Assembly: GCF_011250635.1 (NCBI RefSeq)
Contig: NZ_JAANNP010000015.1
Span: forward strand, 1 to 56,684
Source: Motilibacter deserti
GTDB lineage: Bacteria > Actinomycetota > Actinomycetes > Motilibacterales > Motilibacteraceae
Direction: 5' to 3'
DNA length: 56,684 bases
The position numbers and the translations under genes are program-made. Below the pieces are notes generated by a model that was not told the origin of the DNA, ran no database searches, and was given only the letters and a program-made list of their open reading frames with translations. Numbering within the stretch: the stretch's first letter is position 1; every line of letters starts with the position of its first letter. Below, in pieces: positions 25,695 through 32,749 of this stretch.

Positions 25695-26515
25695 GCGCCC
25701 CGGTGGCCCAGCGCCCCCAGCAGCAGCAGGCCGGCGGCGTGACCTTCGTCAACGTCCTGCGCGCTGAGTGGGTGAAGTTCTGGTCCGTGCGCTCGACGGC
25801 CTGGGCGGTCCTCGCCCTCGTGGTCGTGACGATCGGCATCACGACGCTGTTCTCGTGGGGGATCTCCGAGAGCTACGACCAGCTCGACGCGTCCGAGCGG
25901 TCCGACCTCGACCCGGCCAACGCGTCCTTGTCGGGCCTGTTCTTCGGCCAGCTCGTCATCGCCGTCCTCGGCGCGCTCGTCGTCACGGCGGAGTACTCCA
26001 CCCGCGGGGTGCGCTCCACGTTCACGGCGGTCCCGCGCCGCCTCAACGTGCTGGCGGCCAAGGCGCTCGTCCTGGCCGTGGTCGCCTTCGTCGTCGGCCT
26101 CGTGACCTGCTTCGTCGCGTTCTTCATCGGCCAGCTCTTCTTCGCCTCGGTCGACATCGACGTCTCCCTCGGCGATCCCGGGGTCCCGCGCGTGATCATC
26201 GGCGGCGCGCTCTATGTCGTCGGCTGCGGGATGTTCGGCTTTGCCCTCGGGACCCTGCTCCGGCACAGCGCGGGCGCGATCACCACGGCCGTGGCGCTGC
26301 TGCTCGTCGTGCCGCCGCTGATCGGCCTCATCCCCGACGCCCTGGGTGGCGAGCAGATCAGCAAGTGGTTCACGTCCAACGCGGGGACCCACATCATGGA
26401 GACGGTCTCCTCCACCGAGGGCATCGGGCCGTGGAGCGGCTACGCCGCCTTCACCCTCCAGTGGCTGGTCCTGCTCGTGATCGGCGCTTGGCTGGTCAAG
26501 CGCCGCGACGCCTGA
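25691..26515 (+). CDS. ABC-2 type permease
   Basis: A 274-aa membrane subunit with six hydrophobic segments. After a hydrophilic N-terminus and VLRAEWVKFWSVRSTAWAV (typical of ABC-2 permeases), TM1 is followed by an extracellular loop (SYDQLDASERSDLD). The helices LFFGQLVIAVLGALVV, VVAFVVGLVTCFVAFFIGQL, VVGCGMFGFALGTLL, AVALLLVVPPLIGLIP and LQWLVLLVIGAWLV come after it. Its start overlaps the ATPase stop by four bases, so the pair forms one exporter. The substrate is unknown. Confidence 0.92.
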   Translation: MSAPVAQRPQQQQAGGVTFVNVLRAEWVKFWSVRSTAWAVLALVVVTIGITTLFSWGISESYDQLDASERSDLDPANASLSGLFFGQLVIAVLGALVVTAEYSTRGVRSTFTAVPRRLNVLAAKALVLAVVAFVVGLVTCFVAFFIGQLFFASVDIDVSLGDPGVPRVIIGGALYVVGCGMFGFALGTLLRHSAGAITTAVALLLVVPPLIGLIPDALGGEQISKWFTSNAGTHIMETVSSTEGIGPWSGYAAFTLQWLVLLVIGAWLVKRRDA

Positions 26516-26623
26516 CGGGTGGGCCGCCGCCCGTCGCTTGGGCGGGCGGCGCCCCGACCGCGTACGCTCCTGCGCCGGTGCGCCCGGGCAACGGGCGCGT
26601 CTCATCACGACGGGGGAGCCTCG

Positions 26624-27313
26624 ATGACGTACGCCCTGCCGCGCCCGGCGCGCGCGCTCGCCGCCACCGCGGTGCTGGTGTCGGCGGCCACGGTGGCCGC
26701 GGCCACGCCGGCGCAGGCCGCGCAGCTCAAGCCCGCTCAGCTCGAGACCGTGCTGTTGACGGCCAAGGAGCTGCCGAAGGGCTTCTCGAAGGCGTCCGGG
26801 GCGGTCAGTGGCGGTGGGACGGGTGGCGTCGCCGACGGGCTGCGCCCCGTCGACGACTGCTCCAAGCAGTGGCTCGACGCCGAGACCGGGGCCACGCACG
26901 TGACCGGCAACGCGCTCGCGACGTTCGTGCGCGGCGGTGGTGCTGCCACGATCGTGAACGGCGCCACCCAGTTCGCGTCGCCTGCGGGGGCCAAGGCCTT
27001 CCTCGCCGTCGAGCGGGCGCTCGCGAAGAAGTGCACCACCGTGAGCTACGAGGTCGGCGACGGCGTCACGATGACCGTGCGCTACAAGCCGCTGTCGATG
27101 CCGCGCCAGGGTGAGGAGTCCCTGGCGCTGACGACGTCCACCGTCGTGGACGACAACGGCGAGAAGGTGCCCGCCAGAGGCGCCACCGTGCTGATCCGGC
27201 GGGGGCCCGTCGTGACCTCGATCAACACCACGGTCTTCGCCGGACCGGTGCCGTCGGCCCAGGCCCTTGCGGTCAAGGCGGCGGCGCGGCTGCAGAAGGC
27301 GCTCAAGCGCTGA
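26624..27313 (+). CDS. secreted protein, PknH-like sensor-domain type (hypothetical)
   Basis: A 229-aa exported protein. The signal peptide runs MTYALPRPARALAATAVLVSAATVAAATPAQAAQ, with cleavage likely after AQA near residue 32. The mature region begins LKPAQLETVLLTAKELPKGF, a pattern like that of extracellular PknH/lipoprotein sensor domains, and holds two Cys (DDCSKQW, KKCTTVSY) that could pair. There is no lipobox. GGGGGAG precedes the ATG. The function is unknown; a cell-surface ligand-binding role is inferred only from the pattern. Confidence 0.75.
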   Translation: MTYALPRPARALAATAVLVSAATVAAATPAQAAQLKPAQLETVLLTAKELPKGFSKASGAVSGGGTGGVADGLRPVDDCSKQWLDAETGATHVTGNALATFVRGGGAATIVNGATQFASPAGAKAFLAVERALAKKCTTVSYEVGDGVTMTVRYKPLSMPRQGEESLALTTSTVVDDNGEKVPARGATVLIRRGPVVTSINTTVFAGPVPSAQALAVKAAARLQKALKR

Positions 27314-27318
27314 GCCGG

Positions 27319-27348
27319 TGCGCGGGCGGAATTGCCGCCGCCCGCGCA
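27319..27348 (+). terminator. hairpin terminator after secreted-protein gene
   Basis: TGCGCGGGCGG (27319-27329) pairs perfectly with CCGCCCGCGCA (27338-27348) around an 8-base loop, six bases after the stop at 27313. Confidence 0.75.
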
Positions 27349-27419
27349 TCGTTGCCCGACAACAGCACGTCACACCGCGGTGGCGTAGTACGCACGCCAT
27401 CGACGCGAAGGACCCGACT

Positions 27420-28703
27420 GTGCAGGACCTCGACCATTCCTCGCGGGCACCGGCACAGCGGCGGCCCCGCCTCGCGCTCAGCCTGCTCGCGCTCGCGCTC
27501 GGTGGCTTCGGCATCGGCACGACCGAGTTCGTGACGATGGGCCTGCTGCCCGACATCGCCCGCGGCGTCGACGCCTCGATCCCGAGCGGCGGCCACCTCG
27601 TTTCGGGCTACGCCCTCGGTGTGGTGGTCGGCGCCCCGCTGCTCGCGGTGCTCGGCGCCAAGCTGCCACGCAAGACGATGCTGCTCGCGCTGATGGCGGC
27701 GTTCACGGTCGGCAACCTGGCGTCCGCCCTCGCTCCGACGTTCGACACGCTGCTGGCGGCGCGCTTCCTCAGCGGCCTGCCGCACGGCGCGTTCTTCGGC
27801 ATCGGCTCCGTCGTCGCGGCGTCGCTCGTCGCGCCGGAGCGCCGCGGCTGGGCCGTGTCGATGATGATGCTCGGCCTGACGGTCGCGAACGTCGTCGGCG
27901 TGCCGGTCTCCACGGCGGTCGGCCAGACGATGGGCTGGCGCAGCACCTTCCTGGTCGTGACGGCGATCGGCGTGGCAACCCTGTTCGCGATCACGCGCTG
28001 GGTGCCGGACGTGCCGGTGCTCGCCGGCGCGAGCGCGCGCCAGGAGCTGGGGGCGCTCAAGCGGCTGCAGGTCTGGCTGGCGCTGCTGACGGGAGCCGTC
28101 GGCTTCGGTGGCTTCTTCGCGGTCTACAGCTACATCACGCCCACGATGACGGAGCTGTCCGGCATCGCCGAGAGCTCGATGCCCATCGTGCTCGCACTGT
28201 TCGGCATCGGCATGACCCTCGGCAACCTGCTCGGCGGCCGGCTCGCCGACTGGTCCGTCATGCGCACCGTCTACCTCGGGCTCACGTCGGTCGTGCTCAC
28301 GCTCGTGCTGTTCACCTGGACGGTGCACCACCCCGTTCCCGCCGCGCTCACCGTGCTGCTGCTCGGCGGCACGGGATCGGCCATGATCCCGGCGCTGCAG
28401 ACGCGGCTCATGGACGTCGCCGACGACGCGCAGTCACTCGCGGCGGCGCTCAACCACTCGGCCCTCAACGTGGCGAATGCCCTCGGCGCTTGGCTCGGCG
28501 GCCTCGTGATCGCTGCGGGCTACGGCTACACCGCGCCCGCATGGGTGGGCGCCGGGCTCGCGGTCGCGGGCCTCGTCGTGCTGACCGTCTCCGCCCTCGT
28601 CGGCCGCGGAACGCGGGGCGCACGCGTGACCGAGCCACTGACCGGGCAGGTGCACGGCGAAGAGCACGGTTTGCGCGTAGCCACCGGAGGTGGGCCTGCA
28701 TGA
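27420..28703 (+). CDS. MFS exporter of the AraJ/Cmr (DHA1) type
   Basis: A 427-aa permease with twelve predicted membrane helices. Diagnostic DHA1 sequences are GGFGIGTTEFVTMGLLPDIA in TM1, LPRKTMLLALMA after TM2, LSGLPHGAFFGIGSVVAASLV in TM4 and GVPVSTAVGQTMGWRSTF in TM5, which match AraJ/YdhP/chloramphenicol-resistance-like exporters. GTG 27420 follows GAAGGACCC. The stop overlaps the next small gene by four bases (ATGA). The substrate is not predictable from sequence. Confidence 0.92.
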   Translation: MQDLDHSSRAPAQRRPRLALSLLALALGGFGIGTTEFVTMGLLPDIARGVDASIPSGGHLVSGYALGVVVGAPLLAVLGAKLPRKTMLLALMAAFTVGNLASALAPTFDTLLAARFLSGLPHGAFFGIGSVVAASLVAPERRGWAVSMMMLGLTVANVVGVPVSTAVGQTMGWRSTFLVVTAIGVATLFAITRWVPDVPVLAGASARQELGALKRLQVWLALLTGAVGFGGFFAVYSYITPTMTELSGIAESSMPIVLALFGIGMTLGNLLGGRLADWSVMRTVYLGLTSVVLTLVLFTWTVHHPVPAALTVLLLGGTGSAMIPALQTRLMDVADDAQSLAAALNHSALNVANALGAWLGGLVIAAGYGYTAPAWVGAGLAVAGLVVLTVSALVGRGTRGARVTEPLTGQVHGEEHGLRVATGGGPA

Positions 28704-28879
28704 CCAGCAGCAGCGAAGAGCCCCAGCAGTTCGTCGACGGGGACCTCGAGGCGGGCGCCGACCCGCAGCCGGAGGCCCCGCTCGGGGACTCCGGGATCGC
28801 CCTCGGGCTCGACCCGTCGAACGCGTCGAGCTTCGAGCCGGAGGAGGATGCTGCGGCCGCCGAGACGCCCGCCGACTGA
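28700..28879 (+). CDS. tiny acidic protein coupled to MFS exporter (hypothetical)
   Basis: A 59-aa protein starting MTSSSEEPQQFVDGDLEAG and ending in an acidic tail (FEPEEDAAAAETPAD). It has no Cys, no hydrophobic helix and almost no basic residues. The ATGA overlap with the exporter stop, a clean in-frame run and a hairpin just after the stop support translation. No family is recognised. It could be a cytoplasmic accessory of the exporter, but nothing shows this directly. Confidence 0.6.
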   Translation: MTSSSEEPQQFVDGDLEAGADPQPEAPLGDSGIALGLDPSNASSFEPEEDAAAAETPAD

Positions 28880-28892
28880 CGCGTACGCCCGG

Positions 28893-28914
28893 GCCTCCCT
28901 CGCGAGGGGGAGGC
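28893..28914 (+). terminator. short hairpin terminator
   Basis: GCCTCCC (28893-28899) pairs with GGGAGGC (28908-28914) around an 8-base loop, 14 bases after the tiny acidic gene and ahead of the histidine-kinase gene. Confidence 0.6.
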
Positions 28915-28945
28915 ACCGGCGCGCGGAAGCTGCCACGATCACGGC

Positions 28946-30124
28946 GTGAACCGCCAGGCCCTCCGACGTGACCGGCTCGTCGACGTGGGCATCGCCGTCG
29001 TCGCCCTCGTCCTGCTGCTCCAGCCGGCCCTGCGCAACCCCGACTGCGACTGCCGCTCCTACCCCTGGTGGGGCTACCTGCTGGCCGTCGGCAGCGCGCT
29101 GCCGCTCGTGTGGCGCCGCCGCCTCCCGTTCCTCACGTCCGGCGTCACCGGCGCCTTCTCCGTCGCCACCGGCCTCTCCACGCTGCCCGACCCGCCGGTG
29201 CAGGCGGCGGGCCTCGTCGGGCTCTACACCGCCGCCGCGTACGCCGCCCGGCCGTTGGCGCTCGCGGCCGCGGGCATCGCAACGGCCGCGCTGGCCGTCG
29301 CGCTCGCGGTCGACGCCCGGGCCGACGCCCAGGACGTCGTCGTCAACGTCCTGCTCTTCGCCAGCGCCTGGCTGCTCGGCGACAGCACCCGCGGTCGCCG
29401 GGAGCGCGCCGCCCGGCTCGAGGAGCGCGCCGCGCAGCTGGAGCGCACGCGGGCGGCCGAGGCCGCGGCGGCCGTCGTCGCCGAGCGCAACCGCATCGCC
29501 CGTGAGCTGCACGACGTCGTGGCCCATCACGTCTCGCTCATGGTGGTGCAGGCCGAGGCAGGCCCCGTGGTCGTCGAGCGCGACCCGGCCCGGGCCGTCG
29601 CCGCCTTCGACTCCATCAGCGCGACGGGGAAGGCGGCGCTCGTCGAGATGCGCCGTCTGCTCGGCGTGCTGCGCAGCGACGTCGGCCCGGACGCGCCCGC
29701 CGCCCCGCTGGCGCCGCAGCCGGGGGCCGACCGCATCGACGAGCTCGTCGCCGGTGCGCGCGCCGCGGGGTTGGACGCCCGGCTCGAGGTTGCGGGGGAC
29801 GTACGACCGCTGCCGCCCGCGGTGGACGTGTCGGCGTACCGGCTGGTGCAGGAGTCGCTGACGAACGCCGTCCGGCACGCCGGGCCGGCGCGCGCGGTGG
29901 TCCGGCTCGCGTACGAGCCGGAGTGCCTTGCGGTCGAGATCCTCGACGACGGCCCTGGCGCGGACTCGCCGACGCCGGGCAGCGGCCTCGGGCTGGTGGC
30001 GATGCGCGAGCGGGTGGCCGTCGTCGGCGGGTCGCTCCACGCCGGCCCGCGAGACGGTGACGGGTGGGCCGTGCGCGCCAGGCTGCCCCTGCAGCCGGCC
30101 GGGCTCGCCGAGGCGTACTCGTGA
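28946..30124 (+). CDS. NarL-type sensor histidine kinase
   Basis: A 392-aa membrane kinase. The N-terminal half has five or so hydrophobic segments (residues about 12-145) and no large extracellular domain, so it may sense the membrane or a small ligand. A coiled stretch (RAARLEERAAQLERTRAAEA) leads to the HisKA_3 dimerisation motif RNRIARELHDVVAHHVS with phospho-acceptor His189. The HATPase domain shows N-box LVQESLTNAVRHAG and G-box DDGPGAD plus GSGLGLVAMRERV. Its stop overlaps the response-regulator start (GTGA). Confidence 0.94.
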   Translation: MNRQALRRDRLVDVGIAVVALVLLLQPALRNPDCDCRSYPWWGYLLAVGSALPLVWRRRLPFLTSGVTGAFSVATGLSTLPDPPVQAAGLVGLYTAAAYAARPLALAAAGIATAALAVALAVDARADAQDVVVNVLLFASAWLLGDSTRGRRERAARLEERAAQLERTRAAEAAAAVVAERNRIARELHDVVAHHVSLMVVQAEAGPVVVERDPARAVAAFDSISATGKAALVEMRRLLGVLRSDVGPDAPAAPLAPQPGADRIDELVAGARAAGLDARLEVAGDVRPLPPAVDVSAYRLVQESLTNAVRHAGPARAVVRLAYEPECLAVEILDDGPGADSPTPGSGLGLVAMRERVAVVGGSLHAGPRDGDGWAVRARLPLQPAGLAEAYS

Positions 30125-30777
30125 CCCGGGTGCTGCTCGCCGACGACCAGGGCCTGGTGCGGGCCGGGTTCCGCATGATCCTGGAGGCTCAGGACGACCT
30201 CGAGGTCGTGGGCGAGGCCGGCGACGGCGCCGTGGCCGTGGCGCTCGCGCGCGAGACGGCGCCCGACGTCGTGCTCATGGACATCCGGATGCCGCGCATG
30301 GACGGGATCGCCGCGACGCGCGAGCTGGCGTCGGTGCTGCCCGCGACGAAGGTCCTGGTGCTGACGACGTTCGACCTCGACGAGTACGTCTACGACGCGC
30401 TCGCGGCGGGGGCGAGCGGGTTCCTGCTCAAGGACGTCGGCCGGGACGACCTCGTGGCAGCCGTGCGCGTCGTCGCCGCCGGTGAGGCGCTGCTCGCCCC
30501 GACCGTGACGCGCCGGCTGCTGGCCGACTTCGTGCGCAGCCGGCCCGTGCCGCGCACGACAGCGCCCGGAGTCGACGTGCTGACCGGCCGGGAGCGGGAC
30601 ACGCTCGAGCTGCTGGCGCGCGGGCTGTCCAACGCCGAGGCCGCCCGCGAGCTGTACGTCACCGAGCACACGGTGAAGACCCACGTGAGCAACGTGTTCC
30701 TCAAGCTCGGGCTGCGCGACCGGGTGCACGCGGTGATCTACGCCTACGAACACGGAATCGTGAAACCGAGTACGTGA
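30121..30777 (+). CDS. NarL/LuxR-family response regulator
   Basis: A 218-aa two-domain regulator. The receiver domain (1-120) has the acidic pair DD at 8-9, phospho-acceptor Asp54 in LMDIRMP, and the conserved Lys in LLKDVG. The C-terminal LuxR-type helix-turn-helix reads LTGRERDTLELLARGLSNAEAARELYVTEHTVKTHVSNVFLKL. Its GTG start overlaps the kinase stop, so the two are coupled partners. Possible targets include neighbouring transport genes, but no binding site is visible. Confidence 0.95.
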   Translation: MTRVLLADDQGLVRAGFRMILEAQDDLEVVGEAGDGAVAVALARETAPDVVLMDIRMPRMDGIAATRELASVLPATKVLVLTTFDLDEYVYDALAAGASGFLLKDVGRDDLVAAVRVVAAGEALLAPTVTRRLLADFVRSRPVPRTTAPGVDVLTGRERDTLELLARGLSNAEAARELYVTEHTVKTHVSNVFLKLGLRDRVHAVIYAYEHGIVKPST

Positions 30778-30785
30778 TCGGACCT

Positions 30786-31388
30786 TCAGCTGCTGAGCGC
30801 CGTTGACAGCTCGTCGAGGTGGTGCTCGAGCACCCGGCGCAAGTGGGCCGGGGGATAGCGCTCCGGCCACAGCGTGCCGTGCACGGCGAGGCCGTCCACG
30901 AGCGGGTACGTCCGGTCCGCCTCCGCCGCTGCGCTGCGGCCCGCGCCGAGCTCGCCGGCCCGTTCGAGCAGCTGCAGGGCGTACGCCACCGCTGCGCGCG
31001 TCGCCTCGTCCACGTCGTCGCGCACGGCGCGCAGGGCGGGGTCCGTGGTGGACCGGGCGACGAAGGCGAGGTAGACCTCGACCTCGGCGCGCCGCTCCTC
31101 GTCCATCGGGAGGACCTCGCCGAGGATGCGCAGGGCGCCGTCGCGGCCTTCGAGGCCGGGCAGCTCGGGGGCGAGGCGGGACGCGACCCGCTCGATGAGC
31201 GTCCGGAGGGCGAAGCCGAGCAGCTCGTCCTGGGTGGTGAAGTAGTGGCGCAGCGCGCTCGGCGACGTCCCGGCCTCCGCCGCCACGCCGCGCACCGACG
31301 TCGCGGTGATGCCGTCGCGGCGCACGACCCGCCACAGGGCTTCGGCGATCTCGGCCCGGCGGCGCGCGTGATCGACGACCCGGGGCAC
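30786..31388 (-). CDS. TetR-family regulator, BetI-like
   Basis: A 200-aa repressor. The helix-turn-helix lies at about residues 10-56 (ITATSVRGVAAEAGTSPSALRHYFTTQDELL), and the C-terminal domain with EVEVYLAFVARSTTDPALR is typical of the BetI-like TetR_C_6 subgroup. It is convergent with the two-component genes and divergent from the membrane gene at 31457. The spacer contains a perfect palindrome that probably serves as its operator. The ligand is unknown. Confidence 0.92.
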   Translation of the reverse strand: MPRVVDHARRRAEIAEALWRVVRRDGITATSVRGVAAEAGTSPSALRHYFTTQDELLGFALRTLIERVASRLAPELPGLEGRDGALRILGEVLPMDEERRAEVEVYLAFVARSTTDPALRAVRDDVDEATRAAVAYALQLLERAGELGAGRSAAAEADRTYPLVDGLAVHGTLWPERYPPAHLRRVLEHHLDELSTALSS

Positions 31389-31400
31389 TCGCTTGTTGTA

Positions 31401-31441
31401 GCACAGCTGTGCGGCTAAGCTCTTTTTCGCACAGTCGTACT
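31401..31441. promoter_or_regulatory. probable TetR operator with second half-site
   Basis: GCACAGCTGTGC (31401-31412) is a perfect 12-bp palindrome, and a related sequence CGCACAGTCGTAC occurs at 31429-31441. Between them lies a T-rich stretch (GCTCTTTTTCG). All of it falls in the 68-base divergent spacer between the TetR gene and the membrane-protein gene. Confidence 0.65.
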
Positions 31442-31456
31442 ACCAAAGGGGGCGCC

Positions 31457-32011
31457 GTGCTCGTGGCCGCGATCGTCGCGTGCGAGGTCGGGTTCTGGGT
31501 CGTGCTCGCCGCCGGCCTGCTGCTGCGCTACGCCCTGCGGCTGCGGACCGCCGGCGCAGCCGTGCTCGCCGCGGTCCCGCTGGTCGACCTGGCCCTGCTC
31601 GCCTTCACCGTCGCGGACCTGCGCCGCGGGGCGGAGCCCGAGGAGGCCCACGGGCTGGCCGCCGTCTATCTCGGGGTGTCCGTCGCCTTCGGCCACGCGA
31701 TGGTCCGCTGGGCGGACGTGCGGGTCGCGCACCGATTCGCCGGTGGGCCGGCTCCGGTGCCGCGGCCGGCGAGCGGGACGCCGGAGCGGGTGCGCAAGGA
31801 GTGGCGCGACTTCGGCCTCGCCTGCGTCGCCGCGGGGGTCAGCGCCGTCCTGCTCCTCGGTGCCGCCGCTCTCGCCGAGAGTGGTGGCGGGTCGTTGCTG
31901 GAGTGGCTGCCGCGGCTCGGCCTCGTGCTCACCGTGTGGCTGGTCGGCTGGCCCGTGTGGGAGACGCTGAAGCTGGTGACGACGGACGAGGCCCGCGCCG
32001 CGCGCCGGTGA
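31457..32011 (+). CDS. four-TM membrane protein (hypothetical)
   Basis: A 184-aa integral membrane protein with hydrophobic segments at about 2-25, 32-52, 67-85 and two in the C-terminal third (ACVAAGVSAVLLLGAAALAE, LGLVLTVWLVGWPVWE). A basic cytoplasmic linker, RVRKEWRDFG, lies between the third and fourth. Similar proteins are common in actinobacteria without a known role. GTG 31457 follows AAAGGGGGCGCC. Divergence from the TetR gene with a shared operator suggests that it is the regulator's target. Confidence 0.8.
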   Translation: MLVAAIVACEVGFWVVLAAGLLLRYALRLRTAGAAVLAAVPLVDLALLAFTVADLRRGAEPEEAHGLAAVYLGVSVAFGHAMVRWADVRVAHRFAGGPAPVPRPASGTPERVRKEWRDFGLACVAAGVSAVLLLGAAALAESGGGSLLEWLPRLGLVLTVWLVGWPVWETLKLVTTDEARAARR

Positions 32012-32101
32012 GCGGCGCGGCGCGATGCCTTCCCTGGGCCTCAGGGCCCCGCACCGAGCGACGCCTGAGGCCGCTCGAGCTCCGGACCGGGCGGACCGGC
32101 G

Positions 32102-32665
32102 TCAGACGTTGCGGCCGCTCAGCTTGTCCCGCAGCCGGTCCACGAGCCCCACGCCGGGGCCCACGAGCTTGTGGAAGAGCTCGGCGTTCGGCGCGGCCGG
32201 GTGCGGGCGCGTCGGGGCGAGCTTCTTCGCCGTCTCCACCTTGCCGCCGAGCTCGACCAGCTGGTCCGGCGGGATGTGCGCGCGCAGCTGCGGGAACTGG
32301 TCGGCCTCCTCGTCCTCGACGTGGTCGCGCAGCGTCGTCTCGAGCTCGGTGAGCAGCTCGAGGAAGCGCGCGTCGGCCGCGTCGGCCGCCTCCATCGCCT
32401 TCATCGTCACCTCGAGCTCCTTGTGCTCCCGGGTGTCGTGCTCGACCTTCTCCGCGCCGTCGGGGAGGTGGTCCCGCATGGCCGGGTAGACGTACATCTC
32501 CTCGGCCACGGCGTGCCGGACCAGCTCGGCGATCAGGGTGTCGGCCAGGTCGCGCCGCTCGGCGGGCTCGGCGCTCGCGCGGATGGTGGTGATCAAGGCG
32601 AGGAACTCGGTGTGGTCGCTGCTGAGGATGTCGACGACGTCGCGTCGCGTGCCGGTGTCGGTCAT
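32102..32665 (-). CDS. hemerythrin HHE-domain protein
   Basis: A 187-aa protein with a four-helix hemerythrin-type domain at about residues 10-130. Likely di-iron ligands are His in SSDHTEF (about 18), HAVAEE (about 50-55), HDTREHKE (about 75-85) and the late motif LRDHVEDEEADQFP (about 111-123). A C-terminal region of about 55 residues ends KLSGRNV. Such proteins bind O2 or respond to iron, NO or redox stress. The gene is divergent from the MMPL transporter gene. Confidence 0.88.
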   Translation of the reverse strand: MTDTGTRRDVVDILSSDHTEFLALITTIRASAEPAERRDLADTLIAELVRHAVAEEMYVYPAMRDHLPDGAEKVEHDTREHKELEVTMKAMEAADAADARFLELLTELETTLRDHVEDEEADQFPQLRAHIPPDQLVELGGKVETAKKLAPTRPHPAAPNAELFHKLVGPGVGLVDRLRDKLSGRNV

Positions 32666-32749
32666 GGTCGCCGGGTACCCCGCCAACCCGGGTCCAACCG
32701 GGTCACTACGGTCGTGCGCGACAAGCCGCGGACCAGGTCGGAGTGCTGC

